DNA of 64,000 nucleotides from Cymbomonas tetramitiformis (GCA_001247695.2 LGRX02027204.1:25184-89183); one strand, 5' to 3'. Counted from the first letter of the stretch, positions 8,357 to 16,039 are shown. Numbers and translations are program-made. The notes: a model not told the origin generated them from the sequence alone.

Positions 8357-9805
8357 ATGGACGAATCTCCTCCCCTTGTCGTTACTTCTCGCAAGCCTAA
8401 CAGTGCAGGTGCTATCTGGGACCCGCTGTGTCAGTTACCGACGTTTGCGACGCGGTCTAAAAAAGCCAGAGTCGGATCTGCTCGCTGTGTTTCGTTAAAG
8501 TTCGAGAACAATATGTATGTACGTTGCGACAATAAGTGTGCGTACGGTGGAGTTTTTTGTTTCGTGGATTCGCACCGTCTCGATACCTGCGAGAAAGTAT
8601 TAGCGATAGAAGGAGCTCCAGTGCTTTTTGTCAAGCAGTGTGACAGGCTGCAGGATTCGGAAGAACCAGTTGTTTATGCTTCTATTGTAGATACCTTACA
8701 CAGCAAAGTAGTAGCTCCGTGTTTTGCCGCTATTAAGGCCGCGGATCAAGAAGAAGCGTTCGAAAACTGTGCTGACGATAGCGAATTTTTAGCTTTGCGT
8801 GAAACGTGCAGTTCTTTTTTAGACAGTAGAGAGTTAACCAGTTCTTCTTTCTTTTCTAAACAAACAGAAAATACAGCACAGTTATCTCTTACTATGGCCA
8901 GACTGACAGTTGATTCGCCAGTGTCTTCTGTAAAGATTCGCCAGCCAGGCAGTAAACGCATCGCGAAAACACCGCCACCAGCCAGTTCCAGTTCGGTTCC
9001 GATAGTTTCAGTGCCAGAAACACCAGTTTCACAGTCTCCTTCAGTTTCAGTTCAGTGCAGTCCTCGCAGAGTTGAAAACACTGACCGGATCTTTGAGCTG
9101 GAAGCCCGGATCGCGGAACTGACGGCTGAAAACGCTGAGCTGAAAAGTAACGTTATTGATACTGAAGCTGAACTTGAGAGTGCTGAAAGTGACGTTCTTA
9201 AAAAACAGGAAAATATTGACCAACTTACCGAATCGAACCTCAGAAGTTGTGAACAGATAAACGAACTGAACGCTGAAGTGACTGCTTTGAAAAAAGCACC
9301 GGCCACCAAGATCCGGGTTTTGAAGTCCCCTGACAGAACACCGAATGTTCAAGACCAGCGGATCAAGGAACTTGAAACTGAAGTAAAAACTTTGCAGGAA
9401 AAATATGACGACAGTCAGGACGCTTTGGTAAACAGTGAGCATATATATGTGGAAGAAATAAACAGCCAGAGAAAACAGTTAAACGAGTTAGAGGACCAGA
9501 TCCGAGTCTTGAAAAAACAGTTAGCAGCAGTAACAACTGAACAGACCCCTCAAGAAAAAACTATAGCTATGGGTAACAAGAGAAAAGAACAGTTGGCAGC
9601 AGAAGAAAAGAAACTAAAAAAAGCAGTAGCAGCAGCAGAGAAGGTTAAAAAGAAAGCAGATCCGGAACCACAGTTGACAGAAGAAGAGAAAACAGCAAGG
9701 CTCTCTGACTATCACTTTAGAGAGTCCCCAGAGGAAAAGCCTGATAACTGGGTGTTTACAACTGACGCTGGTATCCACTTCGAAAAAAAGAAAACATTCG
9801 GGTGA
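8357..9805 (+). CDS. Coiled-coil protein, unknown function
   Basis: The 482-residue protein has a Cys-containing N-terminal domain (residues ~35-95, with RCDNKC and FCFVD). A low-complexity Pro/Ser linker (~205-240) follows. Residues ~245-350 and ~360-450 show long heptad coiled coils with frequent Leu/Ile and Glu/Lys. The C-terminus ends in WVFTTDAGIHF. No catalytic motif is recognised. The TGA stop (9803-9805) lies inside a strong splice donor, GGTGAGTAA, so the last codon and the 5' splice site overlap. Splicing to the acceptor at 9883 places a stop right after the junction and leaves the protein essentially unchanged. Possible roles (structural, tether) are guesses. Confidence 0.65.
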   Translation: MDESPPLVVTSRKPNSAGAIWDPLCQLPTFATRSKKARVGSARCVSLKFENNMYVRCDNKCAYGGVFCFVDSHRLDTCEKVLAIEGAPVLFVKQCDRLQDSEEPVVYASIVDTLHSKVVAPCFAAIKAADQEEAFENCADDSEFLALRETCSSFLDSRELTSSSFFSKQTENTAQLSLTMARLTVDSPVSSVKIRQPGSKRIAKTPPPASSSSVPIVSVPETPVSQSPSVSVQCSPRRVENTDRIFELEARIAELTAENAELKSNVIDTEAELESAESDVLKKQENIDQLTESNLRSCEQINELNAEVTALKKAPATKIRVLKSPDRTPNVQDQRIKELETEVKTLQEKYDDSQDALVNSEHIYVEEINSQRKQLNELEDQIRVLKKQLAAVTTEQTPQEKTIAMGNKRKEQLAAEEKKLKKAVAAAEKVKKKADPEPQLTEEEKTARLSDYHFRESPEEKPDNWVFTTDAGIHFEKKKTFG

Positions 9806-9883
9806 GTAACGGTGGTTTGGTTTGTTGTTTGTTTGCAGGTTTAAAACACTTCGTAACTCACTTCAAGTTATCCTTTTTTTCAG
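9802..9883 (+). other. Spliceosomal intron
   Basis: This 82-bp interval has the donor GTGAGT, a pyrimidine tract and the acceptor TTTTTTTCAG. It separates the coiled-coil CDS from the next ORF, whose ATG comes 6 nt after the acceptor. Confidence 0.65.
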
Positions 9884-9889
9884 GTAAAT

Positions 9890-10165
9890 ATGCCTGTTAC
9901 TACTCGGTCTATGACTGCAGCAGCCGATACTGTACCTCAGCACGAATCCAAAACTTTGGTGTTTAAATATAGTTATAGATATGACTTGGGATACCACATA
10001 CCGGATCTTTATAGGGGCAGCATAGAACGAGTAACAGGGAGACCCCCACCGACTGCAGAGGAATATAGGCTGAGAGACGAAGTGGACCACTGGAGAACTT
10101 GTTTTCTTAGAGCTGCGTCCGAACTGTATGACAAAGAGCAGGAGCTCAAAAAGTATCAGAGTTAG
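9890..10165 (+). CDS. Small hypothetical protein
   Basis: The 91-residue ORF starts 6 nt after a splice acceptor. It contains a Tyr-rich middle (FKYSYRYDLGYHIPDLYRG) and a C-terminal helix (LYDKEQELKKYQ). No motif is recognised. It may be a second cistron joined by splicing, or the coding exon of an alternative transcript starting upstream. An intron-like interval with donor GTATGT at 10180 follows its stop. Confidence 0.5.
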   Translation: MPVTTRSMTAAADTVPQHESKTLVFKYSYRYDLGYHIPDLYRGSIERVTGRPPPTAEEYRLRDEVDHWRTCFLRAASELYDKEQELKKYQS

Positions 10166-10179
10166 AGTAAACAATAATA

Positions 10180-10238
10180 GTATGTATTCTTTTTATAGAA
10201 ATAATAGTATTGTTGTATTATGTTGTTGTTTTGTGCAG
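10180..10238 (+). other. Short spliceosomal intron
   Basis: This 59-bp interval has the donor GTATGT and the acceptor TTTTGTGCAG. It ends 2 nt before the ATG of the membrane-protein ORF. Confidence 0.5.
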
Positions 10239-10240
10239 AT

Positions 10241-10810
10241 ATGGCTCCCAAACAATCTACTCTTGCTGGTGCTGGTGCAAGTGGCACTGCTGCAGCTGCC
10301 GAAGGCCTGGTCAGTCCCCGTGCCACCGATGGGGGGAAGCTTCTTTATGCTGTCCGTGGTGGTCCCCATCAAGGTGTATATGACCGTTGGTTCATGGCTA
10401 TTGATGCTGGCTTTAAGTACAAACAGGGAGTCGGTAATGGTGCATCTTTTTCCAAATCTGAAAGGGATATTGCTGAGAAATGGGCTTCGGACCTTTCCAA
10501 GATGCAACCTGAGGCCAAGGCTGCCCAGTTGCAGAAGATCATCAAGGATCAGCATATCCTTATTAGGTTGCTGGTTGTTGTAATCATCTTCACGGTGGTT
10601 TTCTTCATTGTCCATTTCTTTGTGGAGTGCATTGGCCATTGGTATGGCTGTTCTGAGAAAATCATGAAGACCCACCCTGTGTGCCTTGGAAATATGAAGG
10701 TGGACTTGTTCATGTCTGAAAATGCTGCATTACTGCAGACCCTTGTTTTCACCGAGATGCTTGCCGTTATGGCAGCATTCTTTGTTTGGCTTGTAGGTTG
10801 CATTGCTTAG
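10241..10810 (+). CDS. RNase H1-N-like (viroplasmin-type) domain protein with two membrane segments
   Basis: The start is the ATG 2 nt after the acceptor at 10238 (MAPKQ), giving 189 residues. An Ala/Gly-rich head leads into LYAVRGG..GVYDRW..A..GFKY...ASFSKSERDIAEKW (~36-87). This pattern (Y-A-V-x-G, G-V/I-Y, W, and a late F-x-S) matches the hybrid-binding N-domain of RNase H1 and caulimovirus viroplasmin; no RNase H catalytic domain follows. Two hydrophobic stretches come later, at ~108-128 and ~170-187. It is either an intact two-pass membrane protein or the read-through form of a first exon. A phase-0 donor (CTT|GTAGGT near 10792) would link the second membrane segment to the KGKRP exons downstream. 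Confidence 0.55.
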   Translation: MAPKQSTLAGAGASGTAAAAEGLVSPRATDGGKLLYAVRGGPHQGVYDRWFMAIDAGFKYKQGVGNGASFSKSERDIAEKWASDLSKMQPEAKAAQLQKIIKDQHILIRLLVVVIIFTVVFFIVHFFVECIGHWYGCSEKIMKTHPVCLGNMKVDLFMSENAALLQTLVFTEMLAVMAAFFVWLVGCIA

Positions 10811-10859
10811 ACAATACAATGTACTTATTATTTTTGGTAATTATGTTGTATAATACCAG

Positions 10860-11027
10860 GACAAAGGCAAACGGCCTGCAGAATCTGAACCTGATCCTGT
10901 CGAACAAGATTTTGATGAGGTACCATTAATAGAATTACTTCTCGGTTTACTGATCATGTTACTTATCCATTTAGTTTTATGGTTTATATATGCTCATGGT
11001 TATTGGTGGATCTTTGAGTTACCTTAA
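10860..11027 (+). CDS. Cassette exon B (60 nt) with read-through membrane tail
   Basis: This exon follows the acceptor TAATACCAG. Reading in phase 0 gives the basic patch DKGKRP, then acidic residues up to a phase-0 donor GAG|GTACC at 10919. If that donor is not used, the frame stays open for 35 more codons and encodes a hydrophobic segment (LLLGLLIMLLIHLVLWF) before TAA at 11025. One segment may thus give either a soluble linker or a membrane anchor. It shares KGKRP and its exact 60-nt length with the next exon, indicating exon duplication. Confidence 0.5.
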   Translation, partial: DKGKRPAESEPDPVEQDFDEVPLIELLLGLLIMLLIHLVLWFIYAHGYWWIFELP

Positions 11028-11089
11028 AAGGAGTTGTCCATTAAAACATACTGATTAATTATTGTATTCTTTGTAATTATTTGTTTCAG

Positions 11090-11209
11090 GGTAAAGGCAA
11101 GAGGCCAATGTCTGAACTTGAAAGTCAACCTGAGGAGCCTGCTGCTAAGGTAATAACATATCTATTCTTTGCTGTCTGTTTATTGTATAAACGTATCTTA
11201 TATACATAG
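11090..11209 (+). CDS. Cassette exon C (60 nt) with read-through hydrophobic tail
   Basis: This exon follows the acceptor TTTGTTTCAG. The phase-0 reading starts GKGKRP and ends at a strong donor AAG|GTAATA at 11149, exactly 60 nt. Without splicing, 19 more codons add a hydrophobic tail (VITYLFFAVCLLYK) before TAG. It is the donor exon best placed to feed the terminal exons D-H, all of which open in phase 0. Confidence 0.55.
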   Translation, partial: GKGKRPMSELESQPEEPAAKVITYLFFAVCLLYKRILYT

Positions 11210-11230
11210 GGTGTGTTTGTTTGTTTTCAG

Positions 11231-11638
11231 GGATGTATTTATTGTAAAAAAACAACTGCAATCATGTACAGTTGTCCCGAGAATTATTGCAGCAATGTTA
11301 GATGTGAAGATTGTATTGAAGATGATTATGTAGATGAATTTCGACATGGTGATGGGGAACATTGTTGTCAAAGATGCATAGAGGAGTATTGTGAAGACTG
11401 TAATGGTTATCACATTAAACCTTTGTGTGATTTAGGTCCTTTATCATGCTCTATTTTGTTCCCATGGGCTACCAGAAAGAGACTTTATTCTGAAGCCTAT
11501 TGGAAAGAATTAGAGCTGTTAGGTAGAGGTATTAACGTTAGGTATCAGGACAACAATGACTTTCAGGACAATAATGACTCTGATTCAGACTATGATCCTA
11601 TGTGTAATGTGTGTGATGAATATTATTGGACTGATTAA
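11231..11638 (+). CDS. Terminal exon D: Cys-rich zinc-binding domain
   Basis: This exon follows the acceptor TGTTTTCAG and is open in phase 0 for 135 codons. It encodes a Cys-rich module (CIYCKK, YSCPENYC, CEDC, CCQRC, CEDC..H) that probably binds two or more zinc ions in a RING/PHD-like way. An acidic tail with a repeated QDNND follows, then its own TAA. The stop lies 7 nt upstream of the next acceptor, so D and E are adjacent alternatives rather than consecutive exons. Confidence 0.55.
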   Translation, partial: GCIYCKKTTAIMYSCPENYCSNVRCEDCIEDDYVDEFRHGDGEHCCQRCIEEYCEDCNGYHIKPLCDLGPLSCSILFPWATRKRLYSEAYWKELELLGRGINVRYQDNNDFQDNNDSDSDYDPMCNVCDEYYWTD

Positions 11639-11645
11639 TGTACAG

Positions 11646-12050
11646 GTGACTCGTTCTGTTGCCAAGAAGCAGAAGAGGCTTCAAGAGAAGGCCGACACAG
11701 AGTCTGATAATGATGATTCCGACGATGATTCCGATAACAACGATGCCTTTGACAAGTTATTTGAATCGGTAAAATCTCAAAGCCCCATCAATAAGGATGA
11801 GTATGATGAACACGTCATTGACATTATGATGCATACCGCCCGGTATAGGATTTGGAAACACATTATCCCAAAGGGTATTCAAAACAAAACTTCATTAGTT
11901 CCTGATGTAGTTTTCCAAGACTTTCGGGAAGATCCTGCTATCAAAGAGCTTTTGAAGACTCATTTGAAGAATCTTAGAAATGAGATGAATGCATATCTTC
12001 GGAAAGTTTTTAGGGGTGGAATCGATCCCAAAACCCTTCGTGAATGGTAA
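11646..12050 (+). CDS. Terminal exon E: acidic/helical domain without zinc motif
   Basis: This exon follows the acceptor TGTACAG and is open in phase 0 for 134 codons. A basic, nuclear-signal-like start (VTRSVAKKQKR) is followed by a Ser/Asp-rich acidic stretch and a globular helical region (YDEHVIDIMMH... LREW). Its last codon and stop, TGG TAA, overlap a donor-like GGTAAAT. Function is unknown. It is the only non-Cys-rich member of the terminal set. Confidence 0.5.
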   Translation: MTRSVAKKQKRLQEKADTESDNDDSDDDSDNNDAFDKLFESVKSQSPINKDEYDEHVIDIMMHTARYRIWKHIIPKGIQNKTSLVPDVVFQDFREDPAIKELLKTHLKNLRNEMNAYLRKVFRGGIDPKTLREW

Positions 12051-12079
12051 ATTTGTTTTGAATTATTCATTTGTTACAG

Positions 12080-12286
12080 GATGATGATGAAGATTCTCCA
12101 TTTCTTTGTCGGAGTTGTAAAGTATTTATGTTTGACCAGTTAGCATACGGGTGCTGGATTTGTGAAGACGAACCATACTGTCCACAATGTGCCGATGCCA
12201 TGTTTTGTAATAAGTGTGGAGTCTTCTTGTGCAAAGATTGTCAGGAAAAGGAAAATGGTGTTGTTTTGTGTAAAGAATGTAAGTGA
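12080..12286 (+). CDS. Terminal exon F: Cys-rich zinc-binding domain
   Basis: This exon follows the acceptor TTGTTACAG and encodes 68 residues. It opens acidic (DDDEDS) and carries regularly spaced Cys pairs: CRSC, CWIC, CPQC, CNKC, CKDC, CKEC. That suits a cross-brace or treble-clef zinc module. The stop TGA sits within GTAAGTGAG, a strong donor overlapping the end of the ORF. Confidence 0.5.
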   Translation, partial: DDDEDSPFLCRSCKVFMFDQLAYGCWICEDEPYCPQCADAMFCNKCGVFLCKDCQEKENGVVLCKECK

Positions 12287-12381
12287 GGTAGAATCTTTTA
12301 TTGATTAGTTAGACATACCTACATATATACCTACATATACATAGTTAGACTAAATATTTTTGTTTTGGTTTGTATTTGCAG

Positions 12382-12534
12382 GAGTGTTATCGGTGTTATA
12401 CTGAATTTGGTAATCTGAGAATGTGTCGTCAGTGTAAACAATTAATTTGTACGGAGTGTGTCGGCCGATACAATGCCGATACAACACCAACATGTATTTC
12501 CTGTTTTGAAAAAATCTGGAATGCCACCTGGTAA
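12382..12534 (+). CDS. Terminal exon G: Cys-rich zinc-binding domain
   Basis: This exon follows the acceptor TATTTGCAG and encodes 50 residues with CYRC, CRQC, CTEC and CISC. It is probably paralogous to F and H. It ends TGG TAA, again overlapping a donor-like GGTAATT. Confidence 0.5.
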   Translation, partial: ECYRCYTEFGNLRMCRQCKQLICTECVGRYNADTTPTCISCFEKIWNATW

Positions 12535-12615
12535 TTACAATAAGTTCTCACATAGAGTAAATAGTTGTTAAGTAATATTTAGTAATATTGAGTGATTTCA
12601 GGTTTGTGTTTGCAG

Positions 12616-12816
12616 GATTCAGAATGGGAAGAATGTGAGGGTGAATTTGGCTGTCACCGGTGTTTTGCTGCTTGGAAGGAAAGATGTGTTTATTGTACTA
12701 AGAGTGTGTGTCGGAAGCATCGATTCTATTTAGAAAATATAGATGTATCTCCGCGTCATCAAGAGCCTAAATGTATTACCTGTCTTGAAGTGTATTGCAG
12801 TCATAAACATAAATAA
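12616..12816 (+). CDS. Terminal exon H: Cys/His-rich zinc-binding domain
   Basis: This exon follows the acceptor TGTTTGCAG and encodes 66 residues with CHRC, CVYC, CRKH, CITC and CSHKH. The mix of Cys and His is typical of small treble-clef fingers. It is the last of the series and overlaps the end of the convergent methyltransferase gene by 16 nt. Confidence 0.5.
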   Translation, partial: DSEWEECEGEFGCHRCFAAWKERCVYCTKSVCRKHRFYLENIDVSPRHQEPKCITCLEVYCSHKHK

Positions 12817-13496
12817 TATTTTTGATCAATTTCAATTCCAATAAAGTTTCGATTATTATCTTTGCATACCTTGCCAGTTGTTCCGATGCCCATAAATGGG
12901 TCAAGTACATTATCATTCTCATTTGAATAAGTTTTAACAATCCATTCTAATATATCATAAGGTTTGGCAGTTGGGTGTTTACTTTTGTAATTACCATTAG
13001 CAATACTTATTACAGATTTCGGAAACCGTTTCCCATTAGATATAGTATCGATTCTTGGACTGTTACCAGTATACAATTCAGTACGTCGACCAGGCTGTCT
13101 TGTGTAAGGAATTCCGTCAATCATTTGTGGATTATATATTGGTAACTTATCATAGAATATATATAACATTTCGTGCGATCGAAGTGGTTGGTGATTACAA
13201 TGATAGAATCCCGAACTCATTGATTTCTGCCATACAATATCATATTTGAACATTCTTTCATTACTAGATATTAATTTATGTCCGAACCGAGTTGTACAAA
13301 AAAATACATATGCAGTTCGAGGTTTACCGATACGTTTCAGTTCTTTCCATAATCGATCTAAATCAATAATTTGATTGTCAAATTTACATGCAGTTTGATT
13401 GTATGGTAAATCTAAAATAACTAAGTCAATAGAATTAGAATCGATGTTCGGTAATATATCAAAACAATCTGAGTTGTATATGTTTTGGGTTCCCAT
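12801..13496 (-). CDS. DNA methyltransferase (N6-adenine or N4-cytosine, beta-type order)
   Basis: The start is set at the ATG at 13496 (MGTQNIYNSDCF), where homology-like sequence begins; upstream in-frame codons are low-complexity. The product has 231 residues. The catalytic DLPY (29-32, a D-x-P-Y variant) precedes the SAM-binding DPFMGIGTTG (199-208), the beta-group order. HPTAKPY just before the SAM motif is typical of these enzymes. It probably methylates the viral DNA, or acts as an orphan methyltransferase, since no restriction partner is visible. Three quasi-palindromic elements lie upstream. Confidence 0.8.
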   Translation of the reverse strand: MGTQNIYNSDCFDILPNIDSNSIDLVILDLPYNQTACKFDNQIIDLDRLWKELKRIGKPRTAYVFFCTTRFGHKLISSNERMFKYDIVWQKSMSSGFYHCNHQPLRSHEMLYIFYDKLPIYNPQMIDGIPYTRQPGRRTELYTGNSPRIDTISNGKRFPKSVISIANGNYKSKHPTAKPYDILEWIVKTYSNENDNVLDPFMGIGTTGKVCKDNNRNFIGIEIDQKYYLCL

Positions 13497-13661
13497 AAGA
13501 TAATAGAAAAGAAAAGTGAGAAACGGTAACGGGAACAATCTCCGACCGGAAACAAATTTCATTTGTTTCAATTGTTCCTTGTATTGCCAGAACACCGGCA
13601 ACATTCTCTGAATGTTGCTATAATATATTAGATATATTCTAATATGGGTAGACTTATAAAT

Positions 13662-13881
13662 CACGGTAAATGTATCCAAAACAGTAATATGTTATATAAT
13701 ATATGATTCGGGCAACAATTAACGTATGGACTTATAAATTACGCGAAATGTTTCCAAAACAGTAATATGTTATATAATATATGATTCGGGCAACAATTAA
13801 CGTATGGACTTATAAATTACGCGAAATGTTTCCAAAACAGTAATATATATAATATAATTCAATATTGGAAACAATTAACGT
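13662..13881. repeat. Three tandem ~78-bp units of the quasi-palindromic element (copies D1-D3)
   Basis: Units start near 13662, 13741 and 13819 with a 78-bp period. D1 and D2 share a variant core (GTTATATAATATATGATTCG). D3 carries the core found elsewhere in the element (ATATATAATATAATTCAATA). They sit upstream of the methyltransferase and at the apparent right end of the viral genes. They may be promoter multimers or a subterminal repeat. Confidence 0.7.
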
Positions 13882-14137
13882 TCCGATGATCACTAATAGA
13901 TAACTAACTTGCGAGCTGGGAAGCGAGCAATGCAGGCGGGCAGGGGTAGGTAAGCAGGCGGTATTGTACGAAGATCACGGAGTCGACTTATGCAGATCTG
14001 CCATAGATAACCGTAGATACTCACTACATGGGAAGCGTTACGAAATACTGGTAAATCCTGGCAAAATACAGAAGGTACTTAAGGAATACAATTGTATTTA
14101 ATAAGGATGGTCCCCCTCTACACGCTTCCCATGTAGT
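13882..14137. other. Non-coding spacer with a 15-bp inverted repeat
   Basis: No gene is seen. CTACATGGGAAGCGT near 14024 recurs inverted as ACGCTTCCCATGTAG near 14120, about 90 bp apart. The interior contains AATACAATTGTATT, itself palindromic. This could be a MITE-like foldback of about 120 bp. Confidence 0.45.
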
Positions 14138-14492
14138 AACTGCTCATTAGGCTAATGAGGCTTTTTGTTCAAGTTTGGGTCAGTCATCGAATTTCTCGGG
14201 TAAAACAGTCACACATGTCATATAATGACAGTAGGTATCATACTAACTGTAAAAGAAATCCTAAAGGCCAGAAAGTTTGCAAAACTGCTCATTACGCTAA
14301 TGAGGCTTTTTGTTCAAGTTTTGGTCAGTCATCGAATTTCTCGGGTAAAACAGTCACACATGTCATATAATGACAGTAGGTATCATACTAACTGTAAAAA
14401 AAATCCTAAAGGCCAGAAAGTTTGCAAAACTGCTCATTAGGCTAATGAGGCTTTTTGTTCAAGTTTGGGTCAGTCATCGAATTTCTCGGGTA
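14138..14492. repeat. 145-bp tandem repeat, about 2.5 copies
   Basis: Units begin with AACTGCTCATTA at 14138, 14283 and 14428. They contain GGCTTTTTGTTCAAGTTT and TCTCGGGTAAAACAG, and differ by only a few substitutions (for example AGGC versus ACGC). Short ORFs across the units are artefacts of the repetition. Confidence 0.85.
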
Positions 14493-14951
14493 GAATGGTC
14501 GGACCCCCTGATGCTTGTCCGAGTGCATGCACGGATTGTCTACACGAAGGAGTTGAAGTACAAGTACCTGAAAGTGAAGACATACACGGACACTAAGGAG
14601 CGAAGACTCGGAAAGGTGTTGGCAGGGAAAGCGGGAGCCTTCTGGGAGAACGCATCCGATACGCCGTCAACTGAGCCCTTCAAAAGTGCAGAGATATTGC
14701 TAGCGTGGAACATCGCAGCTAACGAAGCAAAAGGTTGTATCCCAGAAGAACAGTATGGGCAACTTATAGTGGCACTGCTTGCGCAAAGAGCCAAGAAAAG
14801 ACGAATTGATAACGGGCAAATGGAAGAAACCGAAGGCGATGAAGACAATAGCGAAAACGAGGGAAATGAGGAAGTGCCGACCTGTCCCGACCGGTCCAGA
14901 CCTGACCAGAGGTGTAAAGACCTAGACGACGGTAGCGATGTTGAAATGTGA
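14493..14951 (+). CDS. Hypothetical ORF with acidic tail (possible gene fragment)
   Basis: The unique part of an open frame that starts in the 145-bp repeats gives about 150 residues. A mixed helical region (KELKYKYLKVKTYTDTKERR and AEILLAWNIAANEAKG) precedes a basic AKKRR patch and an acidic EETEGDEDNSENEGNEE stretch ending GSDVEM. No family is recognised. It could be the last exon of a larger gene or of a mobile element whose 3' LTR starts at 15313. Confidence 0.35.
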   Translation, partial: EWSDPLMLVRVHARIVYTKELKYKYLKVKTYTDTKERRLGKVLAGKAGAFWENASDTPSTEPFKSAEILLAWNIAANEAKGCIPEEQYGQLIVALLAQRAKKRRIDNGQMEETEGDEDNSENEGNEEVPTCPDRSRPDQRCKDLDDGSDVEM

Positions 14952-15312
14952 ATAGAATCAGTTGACTAAGACGCAAGAAATAGATGTACATAATGTAAAT
15001 ACGATTATTAGAGAAATCTGATATGGCAATTGCTCATTTCTTTTGTATGTCATGCTCGCTACCATTTACAGCACAGAAAATAAATTGCATGCTTCACCGT
15101 GTCTTGGAAACATTTTCGTACGTGTCTTGTAATTTTACCGTTGCGGAGGCCTGCGAGCAAAATTATTTTCAACATTAACATTTTCAGCACATATACTTTC
15201 TAAATATCGCCAAAAAACAGCTAATGTCAATTATCTACCCTAATGTCAATTTCATCGAATAGCGTGTTTAGGGTGGTGACTTGCACATCAAGCTGTAGAT
15301 TCACCTCAGATG
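14952..15312. other. AT-rich spacer ending in a hairpin upstream of an LTR-like sequence
   Basis: No gene is seen. Just before 15313 is CACCTCAGATGAGGTGGTG, a hairpin with the same placement as those before the LTRs at 29903 and 33006. Confidence 0.4.
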
Positions 15313-15985
15313 AGGTGGTGTGCTGGAATTGGCACTGTGACATGTTCGTACTGTCAAGTGTCACTTAATAATAATAATCGAATAATAATAAAACATTTAC
15401 GCTAGCAAAGGGGACAAAGTCCTGAGAGTGCGGTAACCCTGCAAAGCAGGCTAGTGAAAACACCAGGGGCTACTCCCTCTGCTATAGCGCGCCCACAAAG
15501 GGGCTCAACCCACTTTTCAGCAGGGTGACATCTAGAGAAAAAGCTAGGTGCTAAGCAAAAAACTCTAGAGGATGGAGAAGCACTTCCGGTGTGTCATCTT
15601 CGGTGACTCTGCTTGTGTCAGTCTAAGTATTTATTCCCGTATGTTATCGATTCTTGAGTTCGTTCTATCTCGCCGGGAGCGTTCTCCCCGTGGCTGCTGT
15701 GTTGTTTCCAACAGGGGCTGGTCATGGGGAGACAGACTTTCGCCCCCCCATAAAATGGGGGTGATTGTCTCTTCCTGTGTCACCCATCGCCGTGTAGTGT
15801 CACTTGCATCTTGCCTGCCGTCAGTTCCGACCGATAATAAAACACCTAAGTTATTTTATTATCTCATCTTAGTCTCCGTATGTCTCTGCGAGTGCCCGAC
15901 TGTTCTTGGAGTGCAACCGGCGTATATATATATATATATATATGATATATATATTTCAGGTTCTCCATCAGGTTATGGTGCCCTT
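15313..15985 (+). mobile_element. LTR-like relic (solo or 3' LTR of the same family as elements I and II)
   Basis: It begins TGCTGGAATTGGCACTGTGACA, resembling the LTR starts at 26400 and 33006. It carries a TATATATA run (15924-15942) and ends near CAGGTTATGGTGCCC. The segment 15395-15570 is rich in small hairpins and reads like a structured leader. No partner LTR or TSD was found, so its boundaries are approximate. Confidence 0.4.
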
Positions 15986-16039
15986 ACACGCTTATTTTTA
16001 CGTGCCTCGTTGACTCGTTGACAAGATCGCTTCACGCCC

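Noticed and set aside
12071..12130. Short alternative frame beginning ATGATGATGAAG after the exon F acceptor
   Set aside because: It stops after about 20 codons, whereas the phase-0 frame encodes a regular Cys-pair domain.
12801..13496. Restriction-modification system around the viral methyltransferase
   Set aside because: No endonuclease-like gene lies nearby. The neighbours are Cys-rich exons and repeats.
1..13900. Bacterial or phage origin of the left region
   Set aside because: Spliceosomal introns lie inside the element, the genes match eukaryotic Polinton-like viruses, and no ribosome-binding sites or bacterial gene order are seen.
15395..15570. Self-cleaving ribozyme or group I intron in the hairpin-rich segment
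   Set aside because: I could not find the conserved core of a hammerhead (CTGATGA..GAAA) or a group I P7 pairing. The hairpins fit an LTR leader equally well.
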